Source of the DNA: RUG11788 sp964578175
Lineage (GTDB): Bacteria > Bacillota_I > Bacilli_A > RF39 > UBA660
Length of the DNA stretch: 64,000 nt
Assembly: GCA_964578175.1 (NCBI GenBank)
Contig: CAZOBH010000004.1
Location: 13,216 to 77,215 of the forward strand
Direction of reading: 5' to 3'
Shown: piece by piece, positions 8,970-17,641 of the stretch
Layout of the letters: each line of letters starts with the position of its first letter
Numbering within the stretch: the first letter of the stretch is position 1
Made by a program: the position numbers and the translations under genes
Notes under the pieces: generated by a model
Told to the model about the DNA's origin: nothing
The model's input: only the letters and a program-made list of their open reading frames with translations
Database searches by the model: none

Positions 8970-10508
8970 TTATTCCTCCGAAGATTTTTTCTTTCTTTTC
9001 TTTCTCTTTTTCTTAGTTGCTTTTTCATTAACTGTCTCATTTATTATATCAACAATTTCTGAAGTTTCACTAGTTTTTTCATTATTTATTCTTTCTAATT
9101 CTTCGGTAGTATCATTTAATAATTTTTCTTTTTCTTCTTCATCAATAGTATTATCTTCTACTTCTTCTTGTTCGTTTTCAGTATTTTCTTCTATTTCTTC
9201 TTTATTTATTTCTTCTTCAATTACTTTATTTTTCTTTTTACTTTTAATTGAATAAACAATTAACATAATAAAGTAGGTTAAGAATAATATACCAAGTAAT
9301 GATACAATAACTATTTTATAAATATCTTCTTTATCATCTTTCTTTTCTTCAATTATTTTAATTTCTTTATTATCTACTTCTTGATATCTTTGTATAGTTT
9401 TTTCTTCATTATCATATCTATATATATTTTCTTTTCCGGTTTCTAAGTTAATTCCATAAAAGTATAAATAATTAGAATCATCTATTTTATATAATTCATA
9501 ATCTTTTCCATTAATATTTATTGTTTCTTTACTCTTATAATTATCTATTTCTTTATCTAAGATATTTAAAACTAGAGTAGAGGAACTTATTTGATTATAT
9601 GGTTTATAACTATTATCCTCTTCATTATATATAAATAAACTTACTTTTCCTTCATTATCTTTTAGACCAACTAATGTAATATTAGCTTGTTCATTTATAA
9701 AACATGGTACTTCATCATTGTTAATCTTTGTAGTACTTTCCTTAAATGTAGTATTAGGATTTTCTAATTGAGATGATTTTCTAACGACTGTATAATCTTT
9801 TTCATCTACATTTACTTTAATTGGGTCTAATTCTTTAACTATTGCTTTAATAGTATAAGTTCTAGTTGATCCGTTCTCTGCTGTAACTTCAACTTTAATT
9901 TTATTTTCTCCATCAGAAACAGAATGTTTTCCTAATCCTTCAATAGAAGCTTTTGAATCTTCTTTTTTACCTTTAATAACTATTGATTCTGTATTAGCAG
10001 GTAAATTTACTGTATAAGATGTTACTGTTTTTGAAAAAGCGGGACTAATAGATGCATTATCTATACTTAAACTTGACAAATAGTTGTTAGATGAAAAACT
10101 AGATTGATATTCTTGTTGATTAATTACTTTAACACTATTTGATCCTTTTTTTGTTATTACATTATCACCATCATAATAATATGCAGTAACATTTATTGAT
10201 GCATTACCAGCTTTCTTTGTTTTCATTTTTATTGTTTTAGAAAAACCACATTTACCATTTAAATCATTTAATTCAGTAGTACTTCCACTTGATATAGAAA
10301 GCATAGATGAATCATATGAAACATTGTACTTGTAAGCATATGCATCACTACATGTGAATTTAATAGTAAATGTTACAGTGTTTCCCACTACAACTTTAGA
10401 AGTGTTTCTAGATACTGAAACACTTCCAGATAATGCTTTTACTTCATTTATTGGTGAAAACAAAAGAAGGATTGATAAGATAAAACTTAATATTATTTTC
10501 TTCTTCAT
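8970..10508 (-). CDS. Membrane-anchored surface protein with cohesin-like N-domain and cadherin-like beta-sandwich
   Basis: A 512-residue type I membrane protein with a signal peptide (about residues 1-25). An Ig/cohesin-like beta domain follows (about 27-130), with the strand motif YNVSYDSSMLSISSG. Next comes a cadherin-like beta-sandwich (PF12733-like, LSSLSIDNASISPAF, about 143-225), then a further beta region, one transmembrane helix near residue 400 and a long Glu/Lys-rich cytoplasmic tail ending in basic residues. The cohesin reading is a fold-level guess from the VxxxYDxxxLxxxxG pattern, not a confident family match. It lies between the dockerin-bearing glucosaminidase and the LCP gene, 9 and 2 bases away. 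It may hold or position the hydrolase at the surface. Confidence 0.75.
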   Translation of the reverse strand: MKKKIILSFILSILLLFSPINEVKALSGSVSVSRNTSKVVVGNTVTFTIKFTCSDAYAYKYNVSYDSSMLSISSGSTTELNDLNGKCGFSKTIKMKTKKAGNASINVTAYYYDGDNVITKKGSNSVKVINQQEYQSSFSSNNYLSSLSIDNASISPAFSKTVTSYTVNLPANTESIVIKGKKEDSKASIEGLGKHSVSDGENKIKVEVTAENGSTRTYTIKAIVKELDPIKVNVDEKDYTVVRKSSQLENPNTTFKESTTKINNDEVPCFINEQANITLVGLKDNEGKVSLFIYNEEDNSYKPYNQISSSTLVLNILDKEIDNYKSKETININGKDYELYKIDDSNYLYFYGINLETGKENIYRYDNEEKTIQRYQEVDNKEIKIIEEKKDDKEDIYKIVIVSLLGILFLTYFIMLIVYSIKSKKKNKVIEEEINKEEIEENTENEQEEVEDNTIDEEEKEKLLNDTTEELERINNEKTSETSEIVDIINETVNEKATKKKRKKRKKKSSEE

Positions 10509-10517
10509 ATAATCCTC

Positions 10518-12584
10518 CTATGATTGTGAAATATTTGATTTCTTTAATAAATACATTTTTAACTTAGCTAAATCTGTCATATCTAATGTATCATTTCTAT
10601 TTGCATTAGCTGCTTCTTTATAAGCTCCAGTTAAACTTGTTTTATTTAACATATATTTTTTAATTTTAGCAAGATCCATTAAATCTATACTTCCATCACC
10701 AGTGATATCTCCATATATTACAACAGTATAAGTCTTTTTAGATGTTCCTGAAGCCACTTCAACTTTATCTCCTGTTGCTAGTGAACCACTAGTTTTTGAT
10801 TTACTACTACTATTATAAATATTTACATTAGCATATTTATTTTTGTTTTTAATATTATTAATTGTACTATCAACAGTTGAACCTAATGTTATGTTATACA
10901 TATAATTTGACTTAATCTTATATCCTGCATTCTTAACTGAATTTTCGGCAGTTTCATAAGTATTATTACCTGTTGAATCAGAATTACTTGAATTACTGTT
11001 GTTATTATTATCATCATTTACTACTGGTGTATTATCAAGTGCAGTTACAACAAACTTGATAGTATAGTTTTTAGTATTTCCATTAGCTGCTTTTACAGTA
11101 ATTGTTTTAGTTGTTGTTCCAACTTCTAATGAGAAATTACCAGTTCCAGTAATAGTTGATGTAGATGCAACTGCAGTAGCTCCAATAGTAACTTTTTGTT
11201 TACCTAATAAATTCATTGTATATGAAGTAGTAGTTCCATCAAATTTAGATACTGATTGATTGTTTACTGTTAATGTTTTTAAGTAATTATTTGGATTACC
11301 TTTATTTGGTAACGGACAACTACTTGGAATTCCAGAATAAATTGGTATTTGGAATACAATTGGATAATTAAGTATTCCCATCGTGTTATAAGAATTATAA
11401 GTTGATGTTGAACTTGATACTACAGCTGATATATTAGCCATATATTGATGATAATAATACTTATTTGTTGCATTACTTGATGTATTCCACTTTTGGAAAT
11501 AAGGAGTATTTTGTCCTTTATTTATATATCCATTTGCAATCCATCCGGCTCCATCAATTATAGCTTTAGATTGACTGTTCCATCCTTTATTTTTAGCATA
11601 TTTAAGTCCATCACAAACTCCTGTATATGCTCCGATATTGTAGAAATTATAATATCCATTATAGTCTCCACTACATGTAGAACCTTCATTACCTTTTGTT
11701 GCTGTACCACCATTTAGACCAACTTCTTGTCTTGATAAAGCTGCTAGATAAATTGGAGATACATTATATTTAACTGCAGCATCTATATAATATTTATTTA
11801 GATTCTTATAAAAGTCTGTATAAAGTATTTTATTTACTGCCTCTATAGTTTGATATTTACTGTAATAGTTTAAATCTTCAAACATAAATATATTTTTTTC
11901 ATTTAAGAAGTTTCTTGGGTCCATATAATATTCAATAGTATCTTCATTTGCTTGATACCAACTAGATCCTTCTTTAACAGTAAATTTGTTTGTATACCAG
12001 TTATAATCACCATCAGCAGTTGATAGATAACCTTGATTAGAAGTTTGAATCAAACTTCTTCCACTTACTTTTTCATTTTTAAGAGTAGTGCTCCAGTTAT
12101 CTCTTGATTTAACACCTACAAAAACCCAGTTAGGATGTTTTTTATGTAGTTCTAATAATTTAGTTTTATAACTTTCAGGGAAACCTTGTTCATTTAAATA
12201 AGCATTAAATTGTGTATCAGTCATAGTTGAAAAGTTATTTGTAGGTACATTAGTAGAAGGAGTAGATGTAGCATTCTCTTCTATATAACGAGAACATACA
12301 TAACCTGTTTTACTACTATAAGATACTTGATACCAAAGTCCTGTAGAACATCCAGTTGAATTATCGTCAGTTTTTATATTTGATTTAAGTATAGTAACTG
12401 TAGCATTATGAGGAATTAAAGTACCTTTACTGTAATTAGTACCAGGACCTGTTCTCATATTCAAACCATCAGTTGCCATACATCTTCCTGTTAATGTTTG
12501 AGCAGAAATTGAATTAATACCGATAAAAAACGCACTTAATGCTAGTAAAGATGAATATAATACTTTTTTAGGTTTAATATTCAT
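10518..12584 (-). CDS. Secreted glucosaminidase with SH3, cadherin-like and dockerin-like domains
   Basis: A 688-residue secreted peptidoglycan hydrolase. Order: signal peptide (to about residue 28); SH3b wall-binding domain (about 30-100, DGLNMRTGPGTNYSKG); a LytG-like endo-beta-N-acetylglucosaminidase region (about 125-420; MDPRNFLNEKNIFMFE and YIDAAVKYNVSPIYLAALSR); a cadherin-like beta-sandwich (LKTLTVNNQSVSKFDGTT); a linker; and a C-terminal dockerin type I-like pair. The first dockerin repeat is GDITGDGSIDLMDLAKIKKY. The second is degenerate (NANRNDTLDMTDLAKLKMYL). ATG 12584 is chosen because AAAGGAG is 8 bases upstream of it but only about 2 bases from ATG 12590. It is first in the operon with the cohesin-like and LCP genes. 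Confidence 0.87.
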   Translation of the reverse strand: MNIKPKKVLYSSLLALSAFFIGINSISAQTLTGRCMATDGLNMRTGPGTNYSKGTLIPHNATVTILKSNIKTDDNSTGCSTGLWYQVSYSSKTGYVCSRYIEENATSTPSTNVPTNNFSTMTDTQFNAYLNEQGFPESYKTKLLELHKKHPNWVFVGVKSRDNWSTTLKNEKVSGRSLIQTSNQGYLSTADGDYNWYTNKFTVKEGSSWYQANEDTIEYYMDPRNFLNEKNIFMFEDLNYYSKYQTIEAVNKILYTDFYKNLNKYYIDAAVKYNVSPIYLAALSRQEVGLNGGTATKGNEGSTCSGDYNGYYNFYNIGAYTGVCDGLKYAKNKGWNSQSKAIIDGAGWIANGYINKGQNTPYFQKWNTSSNATNKYYYHQYMANISAVVSSSTSTYNSYNTMGILNYPIVFQIPIYSGIPSSCPLPNKGNPNNYLKTLTVNNQSVSKFDGTTTSYTMNLLGKQKVTIGATAVASTSTITGTGNFSLEVGTTTKTITVKAANGNTKNYTIKFVVTALDNTPVVNDDNNNNSNSSNSDSTGNNTYETAENSVKNAGYKIKSNYMYNITLGSTVDSTINNIKNKNKYANVNIYNSSSKSKTSGSLATGDKVEVASGTSKKTYTVVIYGDITGDGSIDLMDLAKIKKYMLNKTSLTGAYKEAANANRNDTLDMTDLAKLKMYLLKKSNISQS

Positions 12585-12707
12585 AGCCATATCTCCTTTC
12601 TACTCTAATATCTCAATATAATTTTACTAAATAATGGATATAAAGTCTATTTTAATGAATAAAATTTTGTCTTATATTAGGACTTTTATACATCTTTTTA
12701 CATAAAA

Positions 12708-12736
12708 TTGCATATTTCTACGTTTTGTGTTATAAT
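12708..12736 (+). promoter_or_regulatory. Promoter of the 12.8 kb secreted protein gene
   Basis: TTGCAT (12708-12713), a 17-base spacer and an extended -10 TGTTATAAT ending at 12736. Confidence 0.8.
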
Positions 12737-12775
12737 CTTACTTGTCCTTGAAAAGGGGTTAAGGGAGAATTAATT

Positions 12776-13843
12776 ATGGAAAAAGAAACAAATCAAACTA
12801 ATGTAAGAAAACATGGTGGATGGGGAAAATGTTTAGCAGTAGGACTAACTCTAACACTTGTAGTAGGTGCTGGAGCTTATGCCTATGGACAAATGGAATT
12901 TAATGATGAAAGTGTTGTTGAATACGTAGAACTAAATTCAGCAAATACAGTATTTGATGAAGCATTAACTAGTTATAATCAAAATGTATTAGAGTTAGAA
13001 CAATATTCAATAGAAGATTCAACAGAAGAGTCATTAAGATCTACTGCTATTAGAGAAGATATATCTACTTTAGGTTTAGCTGAAAGATTAGATTATTATG
13101 AAACTATTATAGATTTATCAGATGAATTATATGATCTAGATATAAGTTCTGAATTAGGGACTATTGAACCAACTAATGTTAGTGAAATGAACTACTCTAT
13201 AGAACAAATTTATTCAATGATAGAAACATATAGAGATTATAAAAGAAATGGAGTTAGTGCCAATCAATTATCTGATCAATCAGAAGAATTTATATTTCTT
13301 GCAAAGACTTTAGCAGGATATGAGATTGAAATTAATAATATTATTAAAACTGATGCATTAAGAGATATTGCTAATTATAAAATATTAAGATTTAAATCAG
13401 CTGTTGCTGATTGTGTTGGTTGCGATGTAGAAGAAATAAATAATATGACTATTAGTAATGGAGATACTAATGGATATCATTTAAGTTGGAATGCTCCATC
13501 TGGACAAACATATACAGTTACTTTTAATGAAGAATCATTCCCATTATATTTCTTAACATCAGGAAATATAGTTAATAGAGAAATTAATTCAATATTTAAT
13601 GATCAAAGTTATGCAAATGGTATTGCAACTATTCCAGGAAGCGATACAGAAATACGTTCTCGTTATGGACATAGTAATATAACTAATAATTATGTTAGAA
13701 GTGAAATAAATGGAGCTAAAACATTAACAAGAGTTGAATTTGAAATTAATGATAACAACTTAGAATTAAATGGTTCACTTGCTATACAAAAAGCAGGTAA
13801 AGTATTTAAAAAAACTAAAACTGAAAGTACAGAGACTGAATAA
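12776..13843 (+). CDS. Membrane-anchored extracellular protein, unknown function
   Basis: A 355-residue protein with a short cytoplasmic N-terminus, one transmembrane helix at about residues 20-40 and an extracellular remainder rich in acidic, helical sequence (about 50-200), then a beta-rich domain. One cysteine pair-like motif (DCVGCD) sits near residue 215. GGGAG at 12763-12767 supports ATG 12776, and a clear promoter lies at 12708-12736. It is transcribed alone, divergently from the glucosaminidase operon. No family recognised. Confidence 0.8.
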   Translation: MEKETNQTNVRKHGGWGKCLAVGLTLTLVVGAGAYAYGQMEFNDESVVEYVELNSANTVFDEALTSYNQNVLELEQYSIEDSTEESLRSTAIREDISTLGLAERLDYYETIIDLSDELYDLDISSELGTIEPTNVSEMNYSIEQIYSMIETYRDYKRNGVSANQLSDQSEEFIFLAKTLAGYEIEINNIIKTDALRDIANYKILRFKSAVADCVGCDVEEINNMTISNGDTNGYHLSWNAPSGQTYTVTFNEESFPLYFLTSGNIVNREINSIFNDQSYANGIATIPGSDTEIRSRYGHSNITNNYVRSEINGAKTLTRVEFEINDNNLELNGSLAIQKAGKVFKKTKTESTETE

Positions 13844-13858
13844 TTCAGTCTTTTTTTG
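13833..13858 (+). terminator. Terminator with stop codon in its loop
   Basis: Stem AGACTGAA/TTCAGTCT with a 3-base loop that is the TAA stop codon itself, followed by seven T residues. Confidence 0.9.
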
Positions 13859-13896
13859 TTTTATAAAAAAAGTTATAATATTATCAGGATGATAAT

Positions 13897-14814
13897 ATGA
13901 AGAAGAATATAAAATATATAATATTAACTATCTTTATAGTAGTTTTATCAATATTTGGTTTTACAGAAGATGATATAAAAGATTATTTAGATAGTATAAG
14001 TAATAGTACAGATAAAAAGATAGAAGCTGTTGAAACTTTTGATGTATCTACTGATTTAAAAATATATTTCTTAGATGTAGGTGAAGCAGATTCTATTTTA
14101 ATTCAAAATAATGGTGAAAATATGTTGATTGATGCTGGCAATAATGAAGATGGTCCAAAGTTAGTTAAATATTTTAAAAGTCTTGGAATTGAAAAAATAA
14201 AATATGTAGTAGGAACACATCCTCATGAAGATCATATAGGTGGTATTGATAATATATTAAAAGAATTTAAAGTTACTAAGTTATTTATGCCAGATGTAAC
14301 AACTAATACAACAACTTTTGAATCAGTTTTGGATGTTGCTAAAGATAAAGGATTAAATGTTACAATTCCTAAAATAAATAGTACATATAAATTAGGAGAA
14401 GCTAAATTTAAATTTTTATATTCCGGTAATAATAAAGAGGATTTAAATAGTTGTTCAATAATAGTTAAACTATATTTTGGTAAAAAATCATTTTTATTTA
14501 TGGCAGATCTTCCAAGTACTATTGAAGAAAAACTATTAGATAAAGATATTAAATCAGATGTATTAAAAGTAGGACATCATGGATCAAGTTCAAGTAGTTC
14601 AAAAGAATTTTTAAATATAGTTAAACCAAAATATGCAATTATATCAGTAGGAAAAAATAATGATTATCATCATCCGCATACTTCAGCTTTAAATAGATTA
14701 AAGAAAGTAAATGCAAAGATCTATAGAACTGATAAATCAGGAACAATTTTATTAACAAGCACTGGGGATAAAATTAAAATAAAAGAAATTAAAACAGATG
14801 TAGATGGAGGATAA
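13897..14814 (+). CDS. Secreted MBL-fold hydrolase related to the ComEC C-terminal domain
   Basis: A 305-residue metallo-beta-lactamase-fold protein with an N-terminal membrane anchor or uncleaved signal (about residues 5-22). Motifs are FLDVGEADSILIQ, the metal site GTHPHEDHIGG, KVGHHGSSSSSS and SVGKNNDYHHPH, the pattern of the ComEC/Rec2 nuclease-like domain. It lacks the ComEC channel, so it is a stand-alone extracytoplasmic hydrolase, possibly a nuclease or phosphodiesterase. ATG 13897 is preceded by AGGATGATA, and a TATAAT-like box lies about 20 bases upstream of the start. One base after its stop comes a DUF3006 gene, a commonly seen partner. Confidence 0.9.
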   Translation: MKKNIKYIILTIFIVVLSIFGFTEDDIKDYLDSISNSTDKKIEAVETFDVSTDLKIYFLDVGEADSILIQNNGENMLIDAGNNEDGPKLVKYFKSLGIEKIKYVVGTHPHEDHIGGIDNILKEFKVTKLFMPDVTTNTTTFESVLDVAKDKGLNVTIPKINSTYKLGEAKFKFLYSGNNKEDLNSCSIIVKLYFGKKSFLFMADLPSTIEEKLLDKDIKSDVLKVGHHGSSSSSSKEFLNIVKPKYAIISVGKNNDYHHPHTSALNRLKKVNAKIYRTDKSGTILLTSTGDKIKIKEIKTDVDGG

Positions 14815-14815
14815 A

Positions 14816-15031
14816 ATGAATAGATATGTAGTTGATAGGTTTGAAAATGAAATAGTTATATGTGAAGATAAAAACGGAAATATGATTAAAATAGATAAGG
14901 GTTTATTACCAACAGATATCAAAGAAGGATCAGTTATTGATTATAATAATGGAGTATATACTTTAAATGAAAAAGCTAAGAAAGAAATAGAAAATAGAAT
15001 TAAAGATAAATTTGATTCTTTAAAAGGATAA
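14816..15031 (+). CDS. DUF3006-family small protein
   Basis: A 71-residue protein with the DUF3006 pattern: YVVDRFENEIVICED at the N-terminus, a LPTDIKEGSVIDY centre and a charged helix at the end. ATG 14816 is set by GGAGG at 14806-14810, which lies within the last codons of the MBL gene, implying translational coupling. Function unknown; it regularly accompanies ComEC-like MBL hydrolases and may be a regulatory or binding subunit. Confidence 0.85.
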   Translation: MNRYVVDRFENEIVICEDKNGNMIKIDKGLLPTDIKEGSVIDYNNGVYTLNEKAKKEIENRIKDKFDSLKG

Positions 15032-15047
15032 GAATAGATAGTTATTA

Positions 15048-15076
15048 TTGTCATAAAAATTTAGTTTTGATATAAT
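15048..15076 (+). promoter_or_regulatory. Promoter of tRNA-Leu
   Basis: TTGTCA (15048-15053), a 17-base spacer and TATAAT (15071-15076), 13 bases before the mature tRNA 5' end. Confidence 0.85.
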
Positions 15077-15089
15077 AACTATGTTATTT

Positions 15090-15176
15090 GCCTGTGTGGT
15101 GGAATTGGTAGACGCGCTGGACTCAAAATCCAGTGATAGCAATATCGTGTCGGTTCAAGTCCGACCACAGGCACCA
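15090..15176 (+). tRNA. tRNA-Leu (anticodon CAA)
   Basis: An 87-base class II tRNA. The acceptor arms GCCTGTG and CACAGGC pair, the anticodon stem CTGGA/TCCAG holds loop CTCAAAA with anticodon CAA (reads UUG), there is a long variable arm, and GGTTCAAGTCC forms the T arm. The 3' CCA is genomically encoded. Confidence 0.97.
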
Positions 15177-15181
15177 AAATG

Positions 15182-15209
15182 AAAAAAACGACTTATTTAA
15201 GTCGTTTTT
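15182..15209. terminator. Bidirectional terminator after tRNA-Leu
   Basis: A 10-bp stem AAAACGACTT/AAGTCGTTTT with loop ATTT is flanked by an A run and a T run. It serves the tRNA and the convergent minus-strand gene pair. Confidence 0.9.
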
Positions 15210-15223
15210 ATATACAAAAATAT

Positions 15224-15481
15224 TTATTGAGAAACATTCTCAATATCATCTTTACTACTATTGTAAAATAGTGGAGATAGTTCTTTTATTAATTTCTCAT
15301 CTTTAATACTATCTAGTTCTGATAAAGTATTATTATTTTCTATTTCAGCAAATTTTAAATTAGTATTATCGTTTATATCAACTAAATAAACATAAGTAGA
15401 ATCATTATAATTTACTTTACTAGCAACTACATATTTATTATTATCATCTAAAGTTATAATATCTTGATATTCTATTTCCAT
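15224..15481 (-). CDS. Small protein, faintly DUF1292-like
   Basis: An 85-residue acidic protein with alternating beta-type segments (ITLDDNNKYVVASKV, TYVYLVDIND). The layout is loosely like DUF1292, but no diagnostic motif is present. It begins immediately after the stop of the 15482-15859 gene and is probably cotranscribed. Function unknown. Confidence 0.65.
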   Translation of the reverse strand: MEIEYQDIITLDDNNKYVVASKVNYNDSTYVYLVDINDNTNLKFAEIENNNTLSELDSIKDEKLIKELSPLFYNSSKDDIENVSQ

Positions 15482-15859
15482 TTATTTTGACCTTCCTTTT
15501 TCTTCTTCTAATCTAGTTTTATCATTTTTTAATTTTCTAAATGATGATAAAACATTTTTAGTATTATTAATAGCTGCTACAATACCACCTGTAACTGATG
15601 CAGCAGATAGAGCAAAACCTGTTCCTTGGAATTTTACTAATAAATAAGAACCTAATGTTAAAGCATCACCTGATGTAAAAGCATTTATTAGATCACCTCC
15701 AAGTAAAACGACACCTAAAGATCCAATACCAACGGCTAAGGCACTAGCTCCAAGCAAGGCAGTATCTTTTGCAATATTTTTTTGATCTTGTTCTATATTT
15801 CTTTCTATTTTTACAATTGTATAAGTTTTTCTATATGATTTATCATTATCGTTATACAT
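15482..15859 (-). CDS. Small membrane protein, unknown function
   Basis: A 125-residue protein with a polar N-terminus, two or three Gly/Ala-rich hydrophobic segments (about residues 35-65 and 80-105) and a basic C-terminal tail. ATG 15859 is preceded by AGGAGG at 6-base spacing, and an extended -10 (TGCTATAAT) lies just upstream. The Gly/Ala-rich helices recall a holin-like or glycine-zipper protein, but no family is recognised. Confidence 0.7.
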   Translation of the reverse strand: MYNDNDKSYRKTYTIVKIERNIEQDQKNIAKDTALLGASALAVGIGSLGVVLLGGDLINAFTSGDALTLGSYLLVKFQGTGFALSAASVTGGIVAAINNTKNVLSSFRKLKNDKTRLEEEKGRSK

Positions 15860-15877
15860 AGTGGCCTCCTAAGAATA

Positions 15878-15886
15878 ATTATAGCA
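15878..15886 (-). promoter_or_regulatory. Extended -10 promoter
   Basis: TGCTATAAT on the minus strand, upstream of the AGGAGG site of the 15482-15859 gene. The -35 match (TTGAAT) is weak. Confidence 0.6.
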
Positions 15887-16036
15887 TATTTTCTCTGTTA
15901 TTCAATTGAACCAATTTTACATTAAATAATGAAATAAATTTGACATTAAGTTAGATTTTTTGTTTTCAAAAGTAATTAATAAGTACATAAAAGTTGTTTA
16001 ATTAATTAAAGAATAATAGTTATTTTTAAATTTTAA

Positions 16037-16045
16037 TGATATAAT
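16037..16045 (+). promoter_or_regulatory. Extended -10 promoter
   Basis: TGATATAAT, about 24 bases before ATG 16070, with no clear -35. The rest of the 210-base divergent spacer (15860-16069) shows only AT-rich sequence and a TTAATTAATTAA palindrome. Confidence 0.6.
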
Positions 16046-16069
16046 TTATTATGAAATGAGGGTTTAACA

Positions 16070-16522
16070 ATGACAAATTTACATGAGATAGAAAGCGGAG
16101 TAATAAGTGGGGCATTATCAGGCGAAGAGATAGTTTTAAAAGAGAGTTATGTTGATGGAATAGAAGAACATAAATTAGATCCATATTTATTTTTAGGTTC
16201 TTTAATTCATGATAGGGAAAATGATATTTTAATTGGATCAGATGGTGCAGTAGCGGGAATCTATTATTTAGATAAAGATGAAAGTGAAGATGAAATTAAT
16301 AGATGTCTAACAAAACTACAAGAAAAACATCCTAATTATGTTTTAAAATTAAAAGAAGATAAACTTCCAATTTTAGTTGGAAATGGACCTGAAAGTTTAT
16401 CTATGGTTTATTCAACGCATGTTATTTATATTACTAATTATGAAGAGTTTATAAAAAAGAGTAATAGTAAAGAAGGAGTAAAATCAAAAAAAATAGGCTC
16501 ATTATTTAATAGGAAAAAATAG
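16070..16522 (+). CDS. Hypothetical cytoplasmic protein
   Basis: A 150-residue protein with no signal or membrane segment, an acidic mixed alpha/beta body and a basic C-terminal tail. The start is supported by GAGGGT at 16059-16064 and an extended -10 further upstream. No recognised family. The next gene begins 31 bases later with its own TATAAT-like box. Confidence 0.7.
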   Translation: MTNLHEIESGVISGALSGEEIVLKESYVDGIEEHKLDPYLFLGSLIHDRENDILIGSDGAVAGIYYLDKDESEDEINRCLTKLQEKHPNYVLKLKEDKLPILVGNGPESLSMVYSTHVIYITNYEEFIKKSNSKEGVKSKKIGSLFNRKK

Positions 16523-16553
16523 AATATGATATAATTGTTTTGAGGTGAATACT

Positions 16554-16913
16554 ATGAGTGAAGATTTTATGGAAATGGAAGAAAGACAAAGAACTGAATT
16601 AGATGCATTAAGAGATATGGTTAAATTAAACCCATTTGATTATTTTAGAGTTCAAAGAGCTCGTAGACAAGCAGAGAAATTTAGAGATTTGTATATTAAA
16701 GAAAATCCTAGTGATATTATTGGAGTTGATTATACTATAGCTGATGATTTAGAACATAGCTTACGTTTTAGAGCACTAGAAAGAAGAGTAGAAAAATCAT
16801 GGAGAGATTATTTAAAAGTTGAACGTGATGGATATGGACTTAATGATTATGCTAGGGACGTTTTAAATGAATTTATGAAAAGTAAAGATAATCAAAATGG
16901 AAGATCAAGATAA
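16554..16913 (+). CDS. Hypothetical charged helical protein
   Basis: A 119-residue, highly charged, predicted all-helical soluble protein rich in Arg and Glu. ATG 16554 follows AGGTGA (16543-16548); the in-frame codon at 16545 lies within that site and is rejected. TATAAT lies just upstream. Function unknown. Confidence 0.72.
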   Translation: MSEDFMEMEERQRTELDALRDMVKLNPFDYFRVQRARRQAEKFRDLYIKENPSDIIGVDYTIADDLEHSLRFRALERRVEKSWRDYLKVERDGYGLNDYARDVLNEFMKSKDNQNGRSR

Positions 16914-16917
16914 AAAT

Positions 16918-16939
16918 AGACTTTAAAAGTCTTTTTTTT
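16918..16939 (+). terminator. Short terminator
   Basis: A 6-bp stem AGACTT/AAGTCT with a 3-base loop, followed by eight T residues. The stem is weak. Confidence 0.6.
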
Positions 16940-16967
16940 ATTTGTATATTATTAATAGGAGGATAAA

Positions 16968-17600
16968 ATGAAAAAAGTATTTAATGATTATCTAAATGAC
17001 AAATTAAAATTAGAAAAGTATCAAATAATAGGAATAATATGTTTAATAATAGTTTTATCTGGTTTATTTGGTTGGATATATGAATTTATATTCTATTATT
17101 TTAATGGTGGTATGAAATACTTTTATATGAGAGGGGCTAATTTTTTACCATGGATTAATATTTACGCAACTGGTTCTATTCTAATATTATTAAGTACATA
17201 TAAATTTAAAAAGAACCCTTTCTTAGTATTTATAATAGCTTTTATAGTAACAGGTCTATTAGAATACTTTTCTGGATATTTTATTTATGAACTTCTAGGA
17301 GAAAGATATTGGGATTATAATACTGAAATATTAAACTTTGGAAATATAGGCGGTTTTGTATGTTTAAGAAGTGCTGGTTTCTTTGGATTATCAGCATTAC
17401 TTCTAATGTATTTTTTATTACCAGTATGTATTTATATATCAAAGAAAATGAATAAAAAAGCATTCTTGATTATGAGTATTACATTATGTTTTATATTTGT
17501 ATTTGATGAATTATATAATTTAATATTTGCAAGACTTTTAGGTTTACCTAGAGCGTCAACTATATATAAGAAATTAGGTTTTAAATATATGAAATTCTAA
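16968..17600 (+). CDS. CmpB-like putative ABC-transporter type IV membrane protein
   Basis: A 210-residue polytopic protein with about six hydrophobic segments. The motif GLFGWIYEFIFYYFNGG near residue 30 and the later EYFSGYFIYELLGERYWDYN match the CmpB-like family (PF06541-type, called putative ABC transporter type IV). Its role is not established, and no ATPase is adjacent. The ribosome site AGGAGG precedes ATG 16968. Confidence 0.8.
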   Translation: MKKVFNDYLNDKLKLEKYQIIGIICLIIVLSGLFGWIYEFIFYYFNGGMKYFYMRGANFLPWINIYATGSILILLSTYKFKKNPFLVFIIAFIVTGLLEYFSGYFIYELLGERYWDYNTEILNFGNIGGFVCLRSAGFFGLSALLLMYFLLPVCIYISKKMNKKAFLIMSITLCFIFVFDELYNLIFARLLGLPRASTIYKKLGFKYMKF

Positions 17601-17641
17601 ACAACTATAGTATAATTATTTTGATATAAGGTAGTGATAAC

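Noticed and set aside
8923..9255. Ser/Phe-rich plus-strand frame over the LCP/cadherin-like junction
   Set aside because: It is the reverse of a Glu/Lys-rich tail; low-complexity composition produces the open frame.
8970..10508. Firm cohesin assignment for the N-terminal domain
   Set aside because: Only a strand motif is suggestive; kept as a hypothesis in the findings and not used as the name of the gene.
15943..15971. TTGACA box in the 15.9 kb divergent spacer
   Set aside because: No TATAAT-like box occurs 16-18 bases downstream; the likely promoter is the extended -10 at 16037-16045.
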